Assembly (NCBI RefSeq): GCF_001433855.1
Contig: NZ_AZCP01000002.1
Coordinates: 372,001-436,000, forward strand
DNA: 64,000 nucleotides
Reading direction: 5' to 3'
From: Levilactobacillus brevis ATCC 14869 = DSM 20054
GTDB lineage: Bacteria; Bacillota; Bacilli; Lactobacillales; Lactobacillaceae
Shown here: piece by piece, positions 16,651-25,003 of the stretch
Position numbering within the stretch: the first letter of the stretch is position 1
How the letters are laid out: every line of letters begins with the position of its first letter
The notes under the pieces: generated by a model
The model's database searches: none
The model's input: only the letters and a program-made list of their open reading frames with translations
What the model was told of the DNA's origin: nothing
Position numbers and translations under genes: made by a program

Positions 16651-16689
16651 AAAAAGGCTCCGTGAAATCCATTTAGATTTCGCGGAGCC
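16651..16689 (-). terminator. intrinsic terminator of the usp gene
   Basis: A 14-bp stem (GGCTCCGTGAAATC with its complement, one G-T) at 16656-16689 runs into T5 on the minus strand. Confidence 0.88.
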
Positions 16690-16702
16690 ACTTTTTGCAA
16701 CC

Positions 16703-17161
16703 CTAACGAATGACAATGACCGAAACGTCGGCCTTTTTAGTCAACCGCAAGCCAATGGCACCTGGATGACCATGACTCGCAAAGTCCACGTCAGCACCAC
16801 ACACAATCAAATCTGGTTGGAAATCTGGGACAATCTTTTGCAAGATCACATCATCCACATCGCCGCCCTCAGCAATGATTGGTCGAACATGCTCAACCCC
16901 AAATGCCTCGGCCTTCGCCGCATATTCTTGGACAATTGTTTTGAGATGCTCCCGCTTTTCATTTAACTTAGCCGGCATCAATGATTCATAAATACTAATA
17001 TCATTACTTTCTAAAACTGACGCAATACCCAAGTGGGCCTGGTAATCATGCGCCAACGTCAAAGCAAACCGGAATGCCCGGCTGGTTGACGGTCGGTCGT
17101 CTTCATCAATCGTAATCAAAATCCGGCGAAAGACTAATGGACTATCACTTTCATCTGCCAT
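16703..17161 (-). CDS. universal stress protein, UspA family
   Basis: The 152-residue protein has the Usp fold: ILITIDEDDRPSTSRAFRFAL at the N-terminus, then DLIVCGADVDF and a C-terminal GAIGLRLTKKADVSVIVIR strand. The ATP-loop spacing G-x2-G-x9-G-S is not clearly kept, so it may be a non-ATP-binding Usp. An extended -10 box (TGATACAAT on the minus strand) lies in the 110-base gap before the transporter. Role in stress survival is inferred from family. Confidence 0.88.
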   Translation of the reverse strand: MADESDSPLVFRRILITIDEDDRPSTSRAFRFALTLAHDYQAHLGIASVLESNDISIYESLMPAKLNEKREHLKTIVQEYAAKAEAFGVEHVRPIIAEGGDVDDVILQKIVPDFQPDLIVCGADVDFASHGHPGAIGLRLTKKADVSVIVIR

Positions 17162-17230
17162 AAATTAAATTCCCTCCATCTGGATGATTCGGCTTAATTG
17201 TATCATATCTCATTTGAAAATTGGGACACA

Positions 17231-17257
17231 AAAGGCCGGTTAAACCGGCCTTTTTTT
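17231..17257. terminator. intrinsic terminator after the BCCT gene
   Basis: GGCCGGTT and AACCGGCC form a compact GC-rich stem flanked by AAA and T7. As the only gene that runs into it is the BCCT gene on the minus strand, it most likely ends that transcript. Confidence 0.8.
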
Positions 17258-17271
17258 ACCGCGATTCATGA

Positions 17272-18888
17272 TTAATTAGCATGGTCGGGTGATAAAATCA
17301 TCGGTCCACGCACTGCCCGGGGTAATTCAACTGTAATCCGGCGAATAACCACCGGTTGAGGAACCACCACTGGTACTGGCTTGGGCTTTGCCGCTAACAT
17401 GTGCCAGATGGAATGTAGTAACAGTAAGCAGACTACCATGAGTGGGAAGCCCGCAATCGTTGAAACCGTCTGGACTGTCTTGAAGCCACCGACCATCACA
17501 ATACCGAAGGAGAAGAAGATGAACACAACCACCCAAATCATTCGATTCCAACGACTTGGTTCTTGCCCGTCATCCAAATGTAAGCTGGTGAAGGAAGAAA
17601 CAATGAACGCTGAAGATGAAATGGTTGTAGCCAAGAAAATAAAGCAAGAGATACAATACAAGGCTAAGATAATCATCTTAAATGGCAAGGTCGCAATGAC
17701 TGTTGCCACAACGGCAGCTTGGCCCTGTGTATTTAAGATATGTACCAGGTTGACGGCACCTGTCCGTTGTAACCACAGTGAGTAGCCACCAAAGATGGCA
17801 TAAAAACTCATGCAGCCCAAAGCTCCGTAAGTTAACATTCCTACTAAAACCTGACGGATGGTCCGCCCTTTAGAAATTCGGGCGATGAACAATCCCATAA
17901 CTGGCATGTATGACAACCACCAGCCCCAATAAAAGATGGTTTCTTGTTGGGCAGTACTCCCGCCGCCACCATTAGGCAAGGTGTTCGTTGACATTGAAAC
18001 AAACTTTTGAGCCATCAAGCCCAAGCTATTCGTTTCTGAATTTAAAATATAAATAGTGGGTCCTAAGACCAAGATAATGGCTAATAAGCCCAGTGCAGTC
18101 CAAATATGGGCAGAGCTTAGCCGGTTAATTCCACCGTTTAAGCCATGGAATACTGTGACTGCAAATAAAATAAAGAGAATCACGAAGAGTTCAATCTTTA
18201 GCATTAAATTATCTTGAACACCGGTAAGTCGGCTTAGCACCTTAGAGATAATCGGAATTTCCATTCCGACAGATGAGCCAATCCCGCCCATGATCCCAAA
18301 GACCACGAGGAAGTCAATGACATGGCGTGCCACAACTTTTCCTTTGCTATCGCCTTGCAGACTAGTAATTGCCGCACTGACACGTTGAACCTTCCCATGC
18401 TTCACATATAACACATAGGCAATCGCAATGGTTGCTGGCGCAAACATCATCCACGCCATCGGCCCCCAATTAAATTGGCCCAACATGTGAGCAGAGCTAT
18501 ACGCCGCACTCGAAAATGGCTTGGCGCCAAAAGCGGGGTGCTGCACATATCGCAACGGATCAACAATCGACAGCATCAAGATACTGGCATCAATCGCCGT
18601 GGCGAACACCATGCTTCCCCACTGAAAGTTACTGTAGTGGGGCTTGTCATCGGGATCGCCCAATTTCACTTTACCAAACTTACCAAATGCCAAATACATA
18701 AAAAATAAAAAGTTGACGACGTACACCATCAGATAAGCCCACGACATGTTCGTATCGATCCAGTTCAGTAATGAACTCAAAGTGGTCTGTAATTGACTAC
18801 CACCAAAAATAAAGATAGCTGACGCGAGAATAAATAACACGATGGTTGGCACGAATACTAACTTATCAATATTTTTACGCGCTAAAAT
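17272..18888 (-). CDS. BCCT-family betaine/carnitine/choline transporter, apparent ATT start
   Basis: About 538 residues with 12 hydrophobic segments. Family signatures include FQWGSMVFATAIDASILMLS, QFNWGPMAWMMF and WGWWLSYMPVMGLFIARISK, the Trp-rich substrate region. It imports a trimethylammonium osmolyte with sodium or protons. A GTG at 18852 has no ribosome site. A strong GAGGAGG occurs upstream, and 7 bases after it in frame is ATT (18888-18886), which restores the usual charged N-terminus (LARKNIDKLVF). ATT initiation is therefore the best reading, unless the base is a sequence error or a variant of ATG. A long structured leader precedes it. Confidence 0.85.
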   Translation of the reverse strand: MLARKNIDKLVFVPTIVLFILASAIFIFGGSQLQTTLSSLLNWIDTNMSWAYLMVYVVNFLFFMYLAFGKFGKVKLGDPDDKPHYSNFQWGSMVFATAIDASILMLSIVDPLRYVQHPAFGAKPFSSAAYSSAHMLGQFNWGPMAWMMFAPATIAIAYVLYVKHGKVQRVSAAITSLQGDSKGKVVARHVIDFLVVFGIMGGIGSSVGMEIPIISKVLSRLTGVQDNLMLKIELFVILFILFAVTVFHGLNGGINRLSSAHIWTALGLLAIILVLGPTIYILNSETNSLGLMAQKFVSMSTNTLPNGGGGSTAQQETIFYWGWWLSYMPVMGLFIARISKGRTIRQVLVGMLTYGALGCMSFYAIFGGYSLWLQRTGAVNLVHILNTQGQAAVVATVIATLPFKMIILALYCISCFIFLATTISSSAFIVSSFTSLHLDDGQEPSRWNRMIWVVVFIFFSFGIVMVGGFKTVQTVSTIAGFPLMVVCLLLLHSIWHMLAAKPKPVPVVVPQPVVIRRITVELPRAVRGPMILSPDHAN

Positions 18889-19053
18889 AAATAATCCTCC
18901 TCATTTGTTTCCTGAAAGTCAAACTTTCAGCGGATGAATCGCGGCGCAGACGGTACAAAAAAAGCGCAGTTCCAGGGTCGTTAGCCGAGCCACCTGTACA
19001 GCGCATTACCGTTAAATACAAATTGCCTGCGAAATCTTTTAAAGCGATATCCA
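18889..19053 (-). promoter_or_regulatory. structured 5' leader of the BCCT gene (attenuator or riboswitch candidate)
   Basis: From the predicted transcript start near 19053 to the ribosome site is about 160 bases. The leader contains a terminator-like hairpin ending in T7 (18957-19004), a second copy of CTGCGC just after it that could compete for the same 5' arm, and a hairpin CTGAAAGT/ACTTTCAG (18930-18912) directly before GAGGAGG. This arrangement suggests conditional read-through. No known riboswitch core or T-box was recognised. Confidence 0.5.
18957..19004 (-). terminator. leader terminator hairpin upstream of BCCT
   Basis: On the minus strand GCGC (19004) pairs with GCGC (18967-18964), GT with AC, and CAGG (18996) with CCTG (18976-18973), with small internal loops, then T7. 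The stem is interrupted, so it is weaker than the other terminators in the window. Confidence 0.5.
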
Positions 19054-19059
19054 TGTCTT

Positions 19060-19087
19060 ATTATACGCAGGCTCATCAATTAGTAAA
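19060..19087 (-). promoter_or_regulatory. promoter for the BCCT leader
   Basis: On the minus strand TTTACT (19087-19082) and a perfect TATAAT (19065-19060) are 16 bases apart. Beyond it, 19088-19253 holds no gene that I can see. Confidence 0.6.
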
Positions 19088-19253
19088 ATCTTGCTCATGG
19101 ATAAGTTTTTTCTATTGAAAATAAACCGGTTACATAGCCAGTTATCATAGGAATCTAAGAATTCAATGAGAATTTGTCATTTCCCGCAGAACGTCCAGTT
19201 TCAAGTCAAATTATTCATCACTAATCGCAACTTTTTAAATGACCATTGCCAAG

Positions 19254-19862
19254 TTAATGACCCAATTGATCCGGCCATTGCTGACGTGCTTGTGCGTTAC
19301 CCATTTCACTGTTATCAATTTCTTTAATCACTCGAGCTGGATTACCCGCAATCACCACATTATCCCCAAAGGACTTCGTTACAACCGAACCAGCGCCTAC
19401 AACCACGTTGTTCCCTAACGTCACGCCAGGTAAAATGGTCACGCGACCCCCTAGCCAAGCATTATCCCCAATTGTGATTGGGGCACCCATTTCGACATCC
19501 GCATTGCGGGCCATCGCGTTCAAAGGGTGAACTGGCGTATATAAGCCAATGTTGGGGCCAAAGTAACAGTGACTACCAATCGTAATCGGACAAGTATCCA
19601 AGAACGTCATATCGTAATTACCATAAAAATGATCACCGATGTGAATATTCCAGCCGTAATCAAACGTAAAACTGGCCTCCACAAAGAAATCTGGACCAAC
19701 ATCTGGTAATAATTGACGGTAAGCCGCCATACGAGCATCGTTATCTGCCAGTTGATTAGCCGTTTGCAACGTTTTTCGGGCCAAGACGCGCCGGTTGATC
19801 AGTTCTGGATCAAATTGATTATATGGTTGCCCAGCCGTCATTTTTTCCCGTTCTGTTGTCAT
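19254..19862 (-). CDS. sugar O-acetyltransferase, left-handed beta-helix (maltose/galactoside acetyltransferase type)
   Basis: The 202-residue protein carries hexapeptide repeats: IHIGDHFYGNYDM, ITIGSHCYFGPNIGLY, ITIGDNAWLGGRVTILPGV and VVVGAGSVVTKSF. The N-terminal maltose-acetyltransferase helix (MTAGQPYNQFDPELINRR) and the catalytic His in TPVHPLNA are present. It transfers acetyl from acetyl-CoA to sugar hydroxyls. AGAGGAGTG precedes the ATG. It stands alone after the terminator of the VOC gene. Confidence 0.93.
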   Translation of the reverse strand: MTTEREKMTAGQPYNQFDPELINRRVLARKTLQTANQLADNDARMAAYRQLLPDVGPDFFVEASFTFDYGWNIHIGDHFYGNYDMTFLDTCPITIGSHCYFGPNIGLYTPVHPLNAMARNADVEMGAPITIGDNAWLGGRVTILPGVTLGNNVVVGAGSVVTKSFGDNVVIAGNPARVIKEIDNSEMGNAQARQQWPDQLGH

Positions 19863-19910
19863 TTATCAATCACTCCTCTGTAATCATCATACCACTTTGC
19901 TTTTGTGGAC

Positions 19911-19938
19911 AAAAAAAGTGACGGAACAAGCCCGTCAC
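19911..19938 (-). terminator. intrinsic terminator of the VOC gene
   Basis: GTGACGG pairs with CCGTCAC around a short loop and is followed by T7 on the minus strand. Confidence 0.88.
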
Positions 19939-19945
19939 AACATCC

Positions 19946-20425
19946 CTAATTAATCTGATTGGTAATAGTTGCCGTTTCCAGCGGTGGCGTCATGGGTTGT
20001 TCACGTAAAATCCACGTAATCCCGTAAGCGTCCACGATTTGCCCCATCTTGCCCCCAACTGTTTGCCCAGTAAAGGGGCTAATAACCTTCACATCTGATT
20101 TGACTAGCCTTTGATAGAGCGCGGCCAATGCCTTAACGCTGTCGCTGTCATTCTCATCCACCGCCAGCATCAGTGAGATTAGTGTCGAAGATGTGGGTTG
20201 CCCCATTAAGGCGTCGGCACATTGAATATCCAATCCCATGATCCGAAAACCGCCGCGCATTGTCATCTTTTCTAAATCTACCGTGGGTTCTAGGCCAAAC
20301 CGTTCCGCTTCAGCCGCGGTTGGGCTAACACGGTAAACATCGGTTGCACCAAAGACGGACTGATAATACACGATCGCCTCTTTGGCATTTTCAAATTCCA
20401 AATATGGAATTAACTTTGCTTGCAT
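19946..20425 (-). CDS. VOC-superfamily protein, PhnB/glyoxalase-like
   Basis: This 159-residue protein fits the PhnB-like branch of the vicinal-oxygen-chelate superfamily: start LIPYLEFENAKEAIVYYQSV with FGATDVYR, a middle FRIMGLDIQCAD strand and the ending GGKMGQIVDAYGITWILRE. Members are metal-binding or inactive homologues; the reaction here is unknown. The stop is followed closely by its own terminator. Confidence 0.82.
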   Translation of the reverse strand: MQAKLIPYLEFENAKEAIVYYQSVFGATDVYRVSPTAAEAERFGLEPTVDLEKMTMRGGFRIMGLDIQCADALMGQPTSSTLISLMLAVDENDSDSVKALAALYQRLVKSDVKVISPFTGQTVGGKMGQIVDAYGITWILREQPMTPPLETATITNQIN

Positions 20426-20538
20426 CGTTGGTACCCCATTCGCATACTAAATTTTTGAAACTCGCCTGATTCTCTAAAAGTTGAATCAGTACCCCCACGA
20501 GACAACACCGCATTTAATCTCTAGTCGCTATTATACCC

Positions 20539-21333
20539 TTAATTATCGTCAAGTGGTAGATCTTGCAAGCTCCGGGCAATGTCTGCAACTGACTGATCCG
20601 AGTATTGATGACGGCCGGCCGCCGACTTTCCCGTTGGTTCGTCAACCGTCATTTGGTCCATCGTCTGGTTCAATAAATGATCGACAAAGACATTACCTTG
20701 ATTCGTAGCGTGCCCCTTAGTCCATTGGTAACTTAACTGTGAAAACTGGGGGAGCAGTCGATCAACGTCTTGCCACAACTCTGCATTAGCTAATGGTCCC
20801 GCACTCCGCCGCCAGCCACGCCGTTTCCAACCAGCCAACCAGCCCTGTGTGACCGCATTGAGGACGTACCGTGAATCTAAAATAAATTGAATTGATTCCT
20901 GTGTCTTTTCTAATGCAACTAGCCGCTGTAAGGCATTGCGAAAGGCCATAATTTCCATTCGGTTATTGCTAGCCCCAAATTCACCAGCAGATCCCGTCAC
21001 TACTTGGTCGGGTAGTTCAATGCGGTAAGCCCAAGCGGCCTTATCTCCGGTTTTCACGTGACCGCCAGCCACGTTTCCCGTATTCCGGGAACCACCATCG
21101 GTATAGACTGTAATCGTTGCCGCTGTCACAGTAGTCGTTGCACCGACTGACTGGGCTGGCTTGGAACGCTGAGTCGTACTCTGCCCGTTCATGAAGGCCT
21201 CTGCCTCGGCTTGGGTGGTAAAGCTCTTATATTGGGCGCCAGAAAAACCACTAACTTGACGTTGGGTTTCCGGCCAAGTCCGATAGATTCCTGGCTTCTT
21301 TCCTTTTCTGACTGCATAGTATTTTTGTGCCAC
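20539..21333 (-). CDS. rnhA: ribonuclease HI with N-terminal RNA/DNA hybrid-binding domain
   Basis: The 264-residue protein has an N-terminal hybrid-binding (viroplasmin-like) domain, KYYAVRKGKKPGIYRTWPET then YKSFTTQAEAEAFM, a Thr/Ala linker, and an RNase H domain. Catalytic acids are visible: Asp in VYTDGGSR, Glu in NNRMEIMAF, Asp in FILDSRYV and Asp in NVFVDHLLN. It degrades RNA in RNA-DNA hybrids. The stretch 20426-20538 upstream of the VOC start holds no gene that I can see. Confidence 0.93.
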   Translation of the reverse strand: MAQKYYAVRKGKKPGIYRTWPETQRQVSGFSGAQYKSFTTQAEAEAFMNGQSTTQRSKPAQSVGATTTVTAATITVYTDGGSRNTGNVAGGHVKTGDKAAWAYRIELPDQVVTGSAGEFGASNNRMEIMAFRNALQRLVALEKTQESIQFILDSRYVLNAVTQGWLAGWKRRGWRRSAGPLANAELWQDVDRLLPQFSQLSYQWTKGHATNQGNVFVDHLLNQTMDQMTVDEPTGKSAAGRHQYSDQSVADIARSLQDLPLDDN

Positions 21334-21606
21334 TTATACCCCTGCTTTCAACTTAATCTAAATTAGTTTACCATATTTTAAAGTTAATACTGGCCCATTT
21401 TTCATTACACATTTTATGAACTCGATGCCAATCGCGTCACTGAGTCTCCCAGTTTTTTCAAAAAAATTAAATTATCTAGAAATTCTGCCATTTCAAGGGG
21501 TAAATTGTTTCCATAACTTTTCGATTATGCTAACCTAGAAGGTGTGGATTATTGACCGGAAAACATCATTATGACCATTTTTTTCAATTTTTAGAGGGGG
21601 TTTTTC

Positions 21607-22086
21607 ATGAAGAATCCGATTCAAGCAACCATCATAACCGTCGATCAAGCCCGGGCCATGCTAAAGGACCAGCGCGACCAACGCGACGAACGTTTTCCGC
21701 AACTAGCCAGTTCCGGTCAGTACATCTTACCAGACTATCGGCTAACCCGTAAGCGTGAGGCCTTTAAGATTCGTCGCCATACGTTCTTGAAGAAGCATTT
21801 CCGCTCCTACGTTGCCTTTGATTCTGACAACGGCCAGACGCTGTGGATTCATAACTTTCCCAGTCTTTCTGAGGCCTGTTTTTGGTTGAACACTGGGTTA
21901 AAACCCAACGATACTGATTCAACCAGTACCTATCAGGAATGGAAAACCGAACATATGGCCGAGATTGATGTTTTAAAAGAACAACTACGAACCCAGCATC
22001 ATGAACACAAAAAGCCAGTTGCTGCGGCTAAGCCGGTTAGTGTAACGGCCGTCAAGAAGGTCAAGCACGCTAAAAAGAAGAGTTAA
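21607..22086 (+). CDS. hypothetical basic protein (159 aa)
   Basis: I do not recognise a domain. The protein has a conserved-looking middle (RHTFLKKHFRSYVAFD, then GQTLWIHNFPSLSEACFWLN) and a Lys/Ala-rich basic tail ending VKKVKHAKKKS, which suggests nucleic-acid or surface contact. GAGGGGG lies 6 bases before the ATG. The 270 bases upstream are AT-rich, with TTGTTT and TGCTAA 17 apart as a weak promoter. A perfect terminator follows. Confidence 0.75.
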   Translation: MKNPIQATIITVDQARAMLKDQRDQRDERFPQLASSGQYILPDYRLTRKREAFKIRRHTFLKKHFRSYVAFDSDNGQTLWIHNFPSLSEACFWLNTGLKPNDTDSTSTYQEWKTEHMAEIDVLKEQLRTQHHEHKKPVAAAKPVSVTAVKKVKHAKKKS

Positions 22087-22090
22087 AAAT

Positions 22091-22126
22091 AATGAGCCAG
22101 AGATTATAATCTCTGACTCATTTTTA
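22091..22126. terminator. bidirectional intrinsic terminator
   Basis: AATGAG..CAGAGA and its complement TCTCTG..CTCATT form a stem with one mismatch, then T5. It separates the convergent hypothetical gene and the cytosine deaminase. Confidence 0.85.
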
Positions 22127-22129
22127 TGA

Positions 22130-23368
22130 TTAATTCAAATGTAAGTGCACTTGCTTGGGATCAGTATTGACGATTACTCGACCCTGATGAATGGAATAAA
22201 GCACTTCTGACCGTTGGTTTAAGGCATTGTAGAAGTTGTCATTGTTCATCACAACTAAGTTGGCGGGCTTGCCGACCGTTAAACCATAATGGTCCGTCAC
22301 GTGCATGGCCTTGGCACCGTGAGTGGTCACGAATTGATAGGAATTTAAGATATCATCATAACCCATCATCTGTGTCACGTGAATCCCCATGTGTAAGGCA
22401 TCCAGCATATTACCATCACCCATTGGGTACCAAGGGTCCTTAATATCGTCCTCACCAAAGGCCACATTGACGCCGGCCTCATTCAATTCCTTAACCCGCG
22501 TTAAGCCCCGACGCTTAGGATACGTATCAAACCGACCACCCAAATGCGTGTTAATCAACGGATTAGAAATCATATTGATGTGAGACATTTGCAACAACCG
22601 CATCAGCTTGTAAGCGTAGGCGTTGTTGTAAGACCCCATGGCAGTGGTATGACTGGCAGTCACTTGATCGCCTAGTCCCGTTTCCAAGGCCAAAGTCGCC
22701 AATGTTTCCAAGCCCCGTGAGGCTGGATCATCAATTTCATCACAGTGGGCATCGACTAATTTGCCATACTTTTGCGCCAATTCAACCGCAAAATGTAGGG
22801 ACGCTACACTGTACTCTCGCGTAAACTCAAAATGCGGAATGGCGCCAATCACATCAACGCCGAGTTTCGCAGCCTGCTCCATCAATTCCCTACCATGTGG
22901 AAATGATAAAATTCCCTCTTGCGGGAAAGCCACTAACTGAAGTTCGATAAAATCTTTAACCTCATCACGAACCTCGATTAAAGCCTTCAAGGCTGTCAAG
23001 TTGGGGTCGGTCACATCAACATGTGACCGAACAAACTGAACCCCATGAGAAGCTTGTAGCTCCAATGCTTGGCGTGCGCGAGTCTTAACGTCTTCAATAC
23101 TCAACGTCTTCTTACGTTCTGACCAAATCCGAATACCATCAAATAATGTCCCGGACTGGTTCCATTCTGGGTCCCCTGCCGTCATGGTACTATCTAAATG
23201 GACGTGCGGATCAACGAATGGTGGCAAAATCAATTTACCCGTTGCATCGATCACCTGTTCATGATCTTGCGGCGTTAAATGATCGGCAATCGCCGTAAAT
23301 TTGCCATCTTCAATCCGAATATCCTGTGGCTGCGTTGCATTTTCAATGAGCCCTTGTTGAATTAACAT
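22130..23368 (-). CDS. codA: cytosine deaminase
   Basis: The 412-residue amidohydrolase shows the CodA metal and substrate residues: PPFVDPHVHLDST, VDAHCDEIDDP, TASHTTAMGSYN and FGEDDIKDPWYPMGDGNM. It converts cytosine to uracil for pyrimidine salvage. The ATG at 23368 is chosen: AGGAGGT lies 12 bases ahead and the residues align to the family start. Longer in-frame extension overlaps the upstream small membrane gene in another frame and is not used. The upstream gene may be co-transcribed. Confidence 0.9.
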   Translation of the reverse strand: MLIQQGLIENATQPQDIRIEDGKFTAIADHLTPQDHEQVIDATGKLILPPFVDPHVHLDSTMTAGDPEWNQSGTLFDGIRIWSERKKTLSIEDVKTRARQALELQASHGVQFVRSHVDVTDPNLTALKALIEVRDEVKDFIELQLVAFPQEGILSFPHGRELMEQAAKLGVDVIGAIPHFEFTREYSVASLHFAVELAQKYGKLVDAHCDEIDDPASRGLETLATLALETGLGDQVTASHTTAMGSYNNAYAYKLMRLLQMSHINMISNPLINTHLGGRFDTYPKRRGLTRVKELNEAGVNVAFGEDDIKDPWYPMGDGNMLDALHMGIHVTQMMGYDDILNSYQFVTTHGAKAMHVTDHYGLTVGKPANLVVMNNDNFYNALNQRSEVLYSIHQGRVIVNTDPKQVHLHLN

Positions 23369-23397
23369 GCGCGTTAACCTACCTCCTGTAAGCTTCA

Positions 23398-23694
23398 CTA
23401 AGAATAAAATCCTGGTATCGTTAGTCCCAGTAACAACAGAGTGCTGTCGGTGATCACGCCAGCAATGACGGCTATTGCCGCCACCGTCGCCGGTACCAGA
23501 CACCACCAGGGTCCCCGCCGCGCTGAATGAACGATCCCTACTAAGCTTATCACAGTTAAGCCCAATCCGAACGCTAAAGTCAACGGTTCAGACGGAATGA
23601 CCCGATAAATTTGGTCAAGACACCCGACTAACGCCACCCAACTTGCCACACCACCGAAGATACTCCACCCAATTACCGCCCAGCCTGCTTTCAC
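23398..23694 (-). CDS. small membrane protein of unknown function (98 aa)
   Basis: About four hydrophobic stretches (AGWAVIGWSIFGGVASWVAL, then LAFGLGLTVISLVGIV and VPATVAAIAVIAGVI) make up almost all of this protein. The GTG at 23694 is preferred: GGGGGAG is just ahead and a -10 box TATAGT on the minus strand (around 23719-23724) falls inside the longer frame that begins at 23766. Its stop is 29 bases before codA, so it may assist cytosine uptake, but no transporter family is recognised. Confidence 0.65.
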   Translation of the reverse strand: MKAGWAVIGWSIFGGVASWVALVGCLDQIYRVIPSEPLTLAFGLGLTVISLVGIVHSARRGPWWCLVPATVAAIAVIAGVITDSTLLLLGLTIPGFYS

Positions 23695-23902
23695 GTTGCT
23701 CCCCCCAGTCTCTTTACTAGCGACTATACCACGATTAGACAGGTTCTGGTAAATTGACCGGTTCAATTAACGTGGTTATGGTGGCCTGATAAAGTTCCCT
23801 AACTGCCATCATAAATATCTTTGTACTCGCTCCATCAACACTTTTTATGAGACCTATGCTATGCTGAGGCTATCTAAATTTTATCTGGGAGGCCCTTTAC
23901 TC

Positions 23903-24718
23903 ATGACAAACGAATATCCTCAAGCGCTCACCATCGCGGGTTCTGATAGCGATGGTAGTGCTGGCATGCAAGCCGATTTGCACACCTTCTTTGCACGGCA
24001 AGTCTACGGTACATCAGTCATTACCGCCTGTGTCGCTGGTAACTCTTACGGCATTCACGCCAGCGTCGCCATGCCCAGCGACTTCATCGACCAAGAATTT
24101 GCTGACCTAGCGACTGATTATCACATTCGGGCGGCCAAGACTGGCATGTTGGCCGACTCGACGCTAATTAAAACCGTTGTCAAAAACTATCGGGCGGCCG
24201 ACTTTGGTCCCCTAGTCGTTGATCCCGTGATCATGACCAAGCATGGCAACCAACTGCTAGAAGAAAGTGCCTTTACCACACTTCGCCAAGAGCTGCTCCC
24301 CCTCGCAACGGTACTCACCCCCAACTTCTATGAAGTACAAAAGATTGCCGAAATGTCGATTCATTCCGATCAAGATATGATGGTGGCTGCTAAAAAAATG
24401 CAGAAAATGGGGGCCAAAAATATTGTTGCCAAAGGCCGTCACAACCAAACCAATCAGACCACAGTTCGTGATTACATTTTGCTAGAAACCGGCGAAGATT
24501 TTTGGCTGAGCGAACCTTATCACCCAACCGACCGAGTCAACGGGACGGGAGACTCCTTATCTGCCTGCATTACGGCCGAGCTTGCCAAGGGCACGCCCAT
24601 GAAGCGCGCAATTGAAATTGCGAAACAATTTGTCAACACCGCCATTGGTCAGCCCATCGAAGTTGGTCATAAATTTGGTCCCATTAATCACTGGGCTGCC
24701 CAGAAACGCAATTTCTAG
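23903..24718 (+). CDS. hydroxymethylpyrimidine/phosphomethylpyrimidine or pyridoxal kinase, ThiD family
   Basis: The 271-residue ribokinase-fold protein has LTIAGSDSDGSAGMQADLHT at the N-terminus, AKTGMLADSTLI, VVDPVIMTKHGNQLL and the anion-hole DRVNGTGDSLSACI. ThiD and PdxK of this family cannot be separated safely by eye, so it phosphorylates HMP/HMP-P or pyridoxal. The ATG at 23903 follows GGGAGG; an upstream in-frame ATG lacks a ribosome site. TATGCT at about 23860 is a likely -10. Confidence 0.85.
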   Translation: MTNEYPQALTIAGSDSDGSAGMQADLHTFFARQVYGTSVITACVAGNSYGIHASVAMPSDFIDQEFADLATDYHIRAAKTGMLADSTLIKTVVKNYRAADFGPLVVDPVIMTKHGNQLLEESAFTTLRQELLPLATVLTPNFYEVQKIAEMSIHSDQDMMVAAKKMQKMGAKNIVAKGRHNQTNQTTVRDYILLETGEDFWLSEPYHPTDRVNGTGDSLSACITAELAKGTPMKRAIEIAKQFVNTAIGQPIEVGHKFGPINHWAAQKRNF

Positions 24719-24753
24719 TAAGGCTTCGGTTAAACAACATTAAATTATCTGCT

Positions 24754-24788
24754 AAAAGTGGCGGTCGAAGATAACGGCCGCCACTTTT
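24754..24788. terminator. bidirectional intrinsic terminator
   Basis: AAAAGTGGCGG and CCGCCACTTTT pair perfectly around a 13-base loop, between the ThiD-family gene and the convergent 59-residue ORF. Confidence 0.85.
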
Positions 24789-24823
24789 GATACTTTTATC
24801 AATAAGTTCAACTAAGTCTAATT

Positions 24824-25003
24824 CTACCAGCGATCGGGGCGCCACGTACGCCCATCAATTTCCCCTTCCAATTGTTCCTGACGCCGACCTTGCTCTTGAA
24901 CGAGCCGGCTGAGTGCCAACCAAAAAGCGCGATCGGTGAATTGCGACTGGCGCACTGCTAAGTCTTCAATCTGTTCGCGTAACCATTGCGATTGTTCAGT
25001 CAT
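24824..25003 (-). CDS. small protein translationally coupled to the flavodoxin-fold oxidoreductase (59 aa)
   Basis: An ORF of 59 residues starts MTEQSQWLREQIEDLAVRQS and ends RTWRPDRW. Its ATG overlaps the last codons of the oxidoreductase gene (stop 24998-24996, start 25003), and GGAGCAAGAAG provides the ribosome site, so it is probably co-translated. It is Gln- and charge-rich and likely helical. I recognise no domain. Confidence 0.6.
   Translation of the reverse strand: MTEQSQWLREQIEDLAVRQSQFTDRAFWLALSRLVQEQGRRQEQLEGEIDGRTWRPDRW

Noticed and set aside
18957-19004. T-box reading of the BCCT leader
   Set aside because: The GGTGGC..CGGC segment only loosely recalls the T-box sequence; no specifier stem or AG box is present and the leader is too short.
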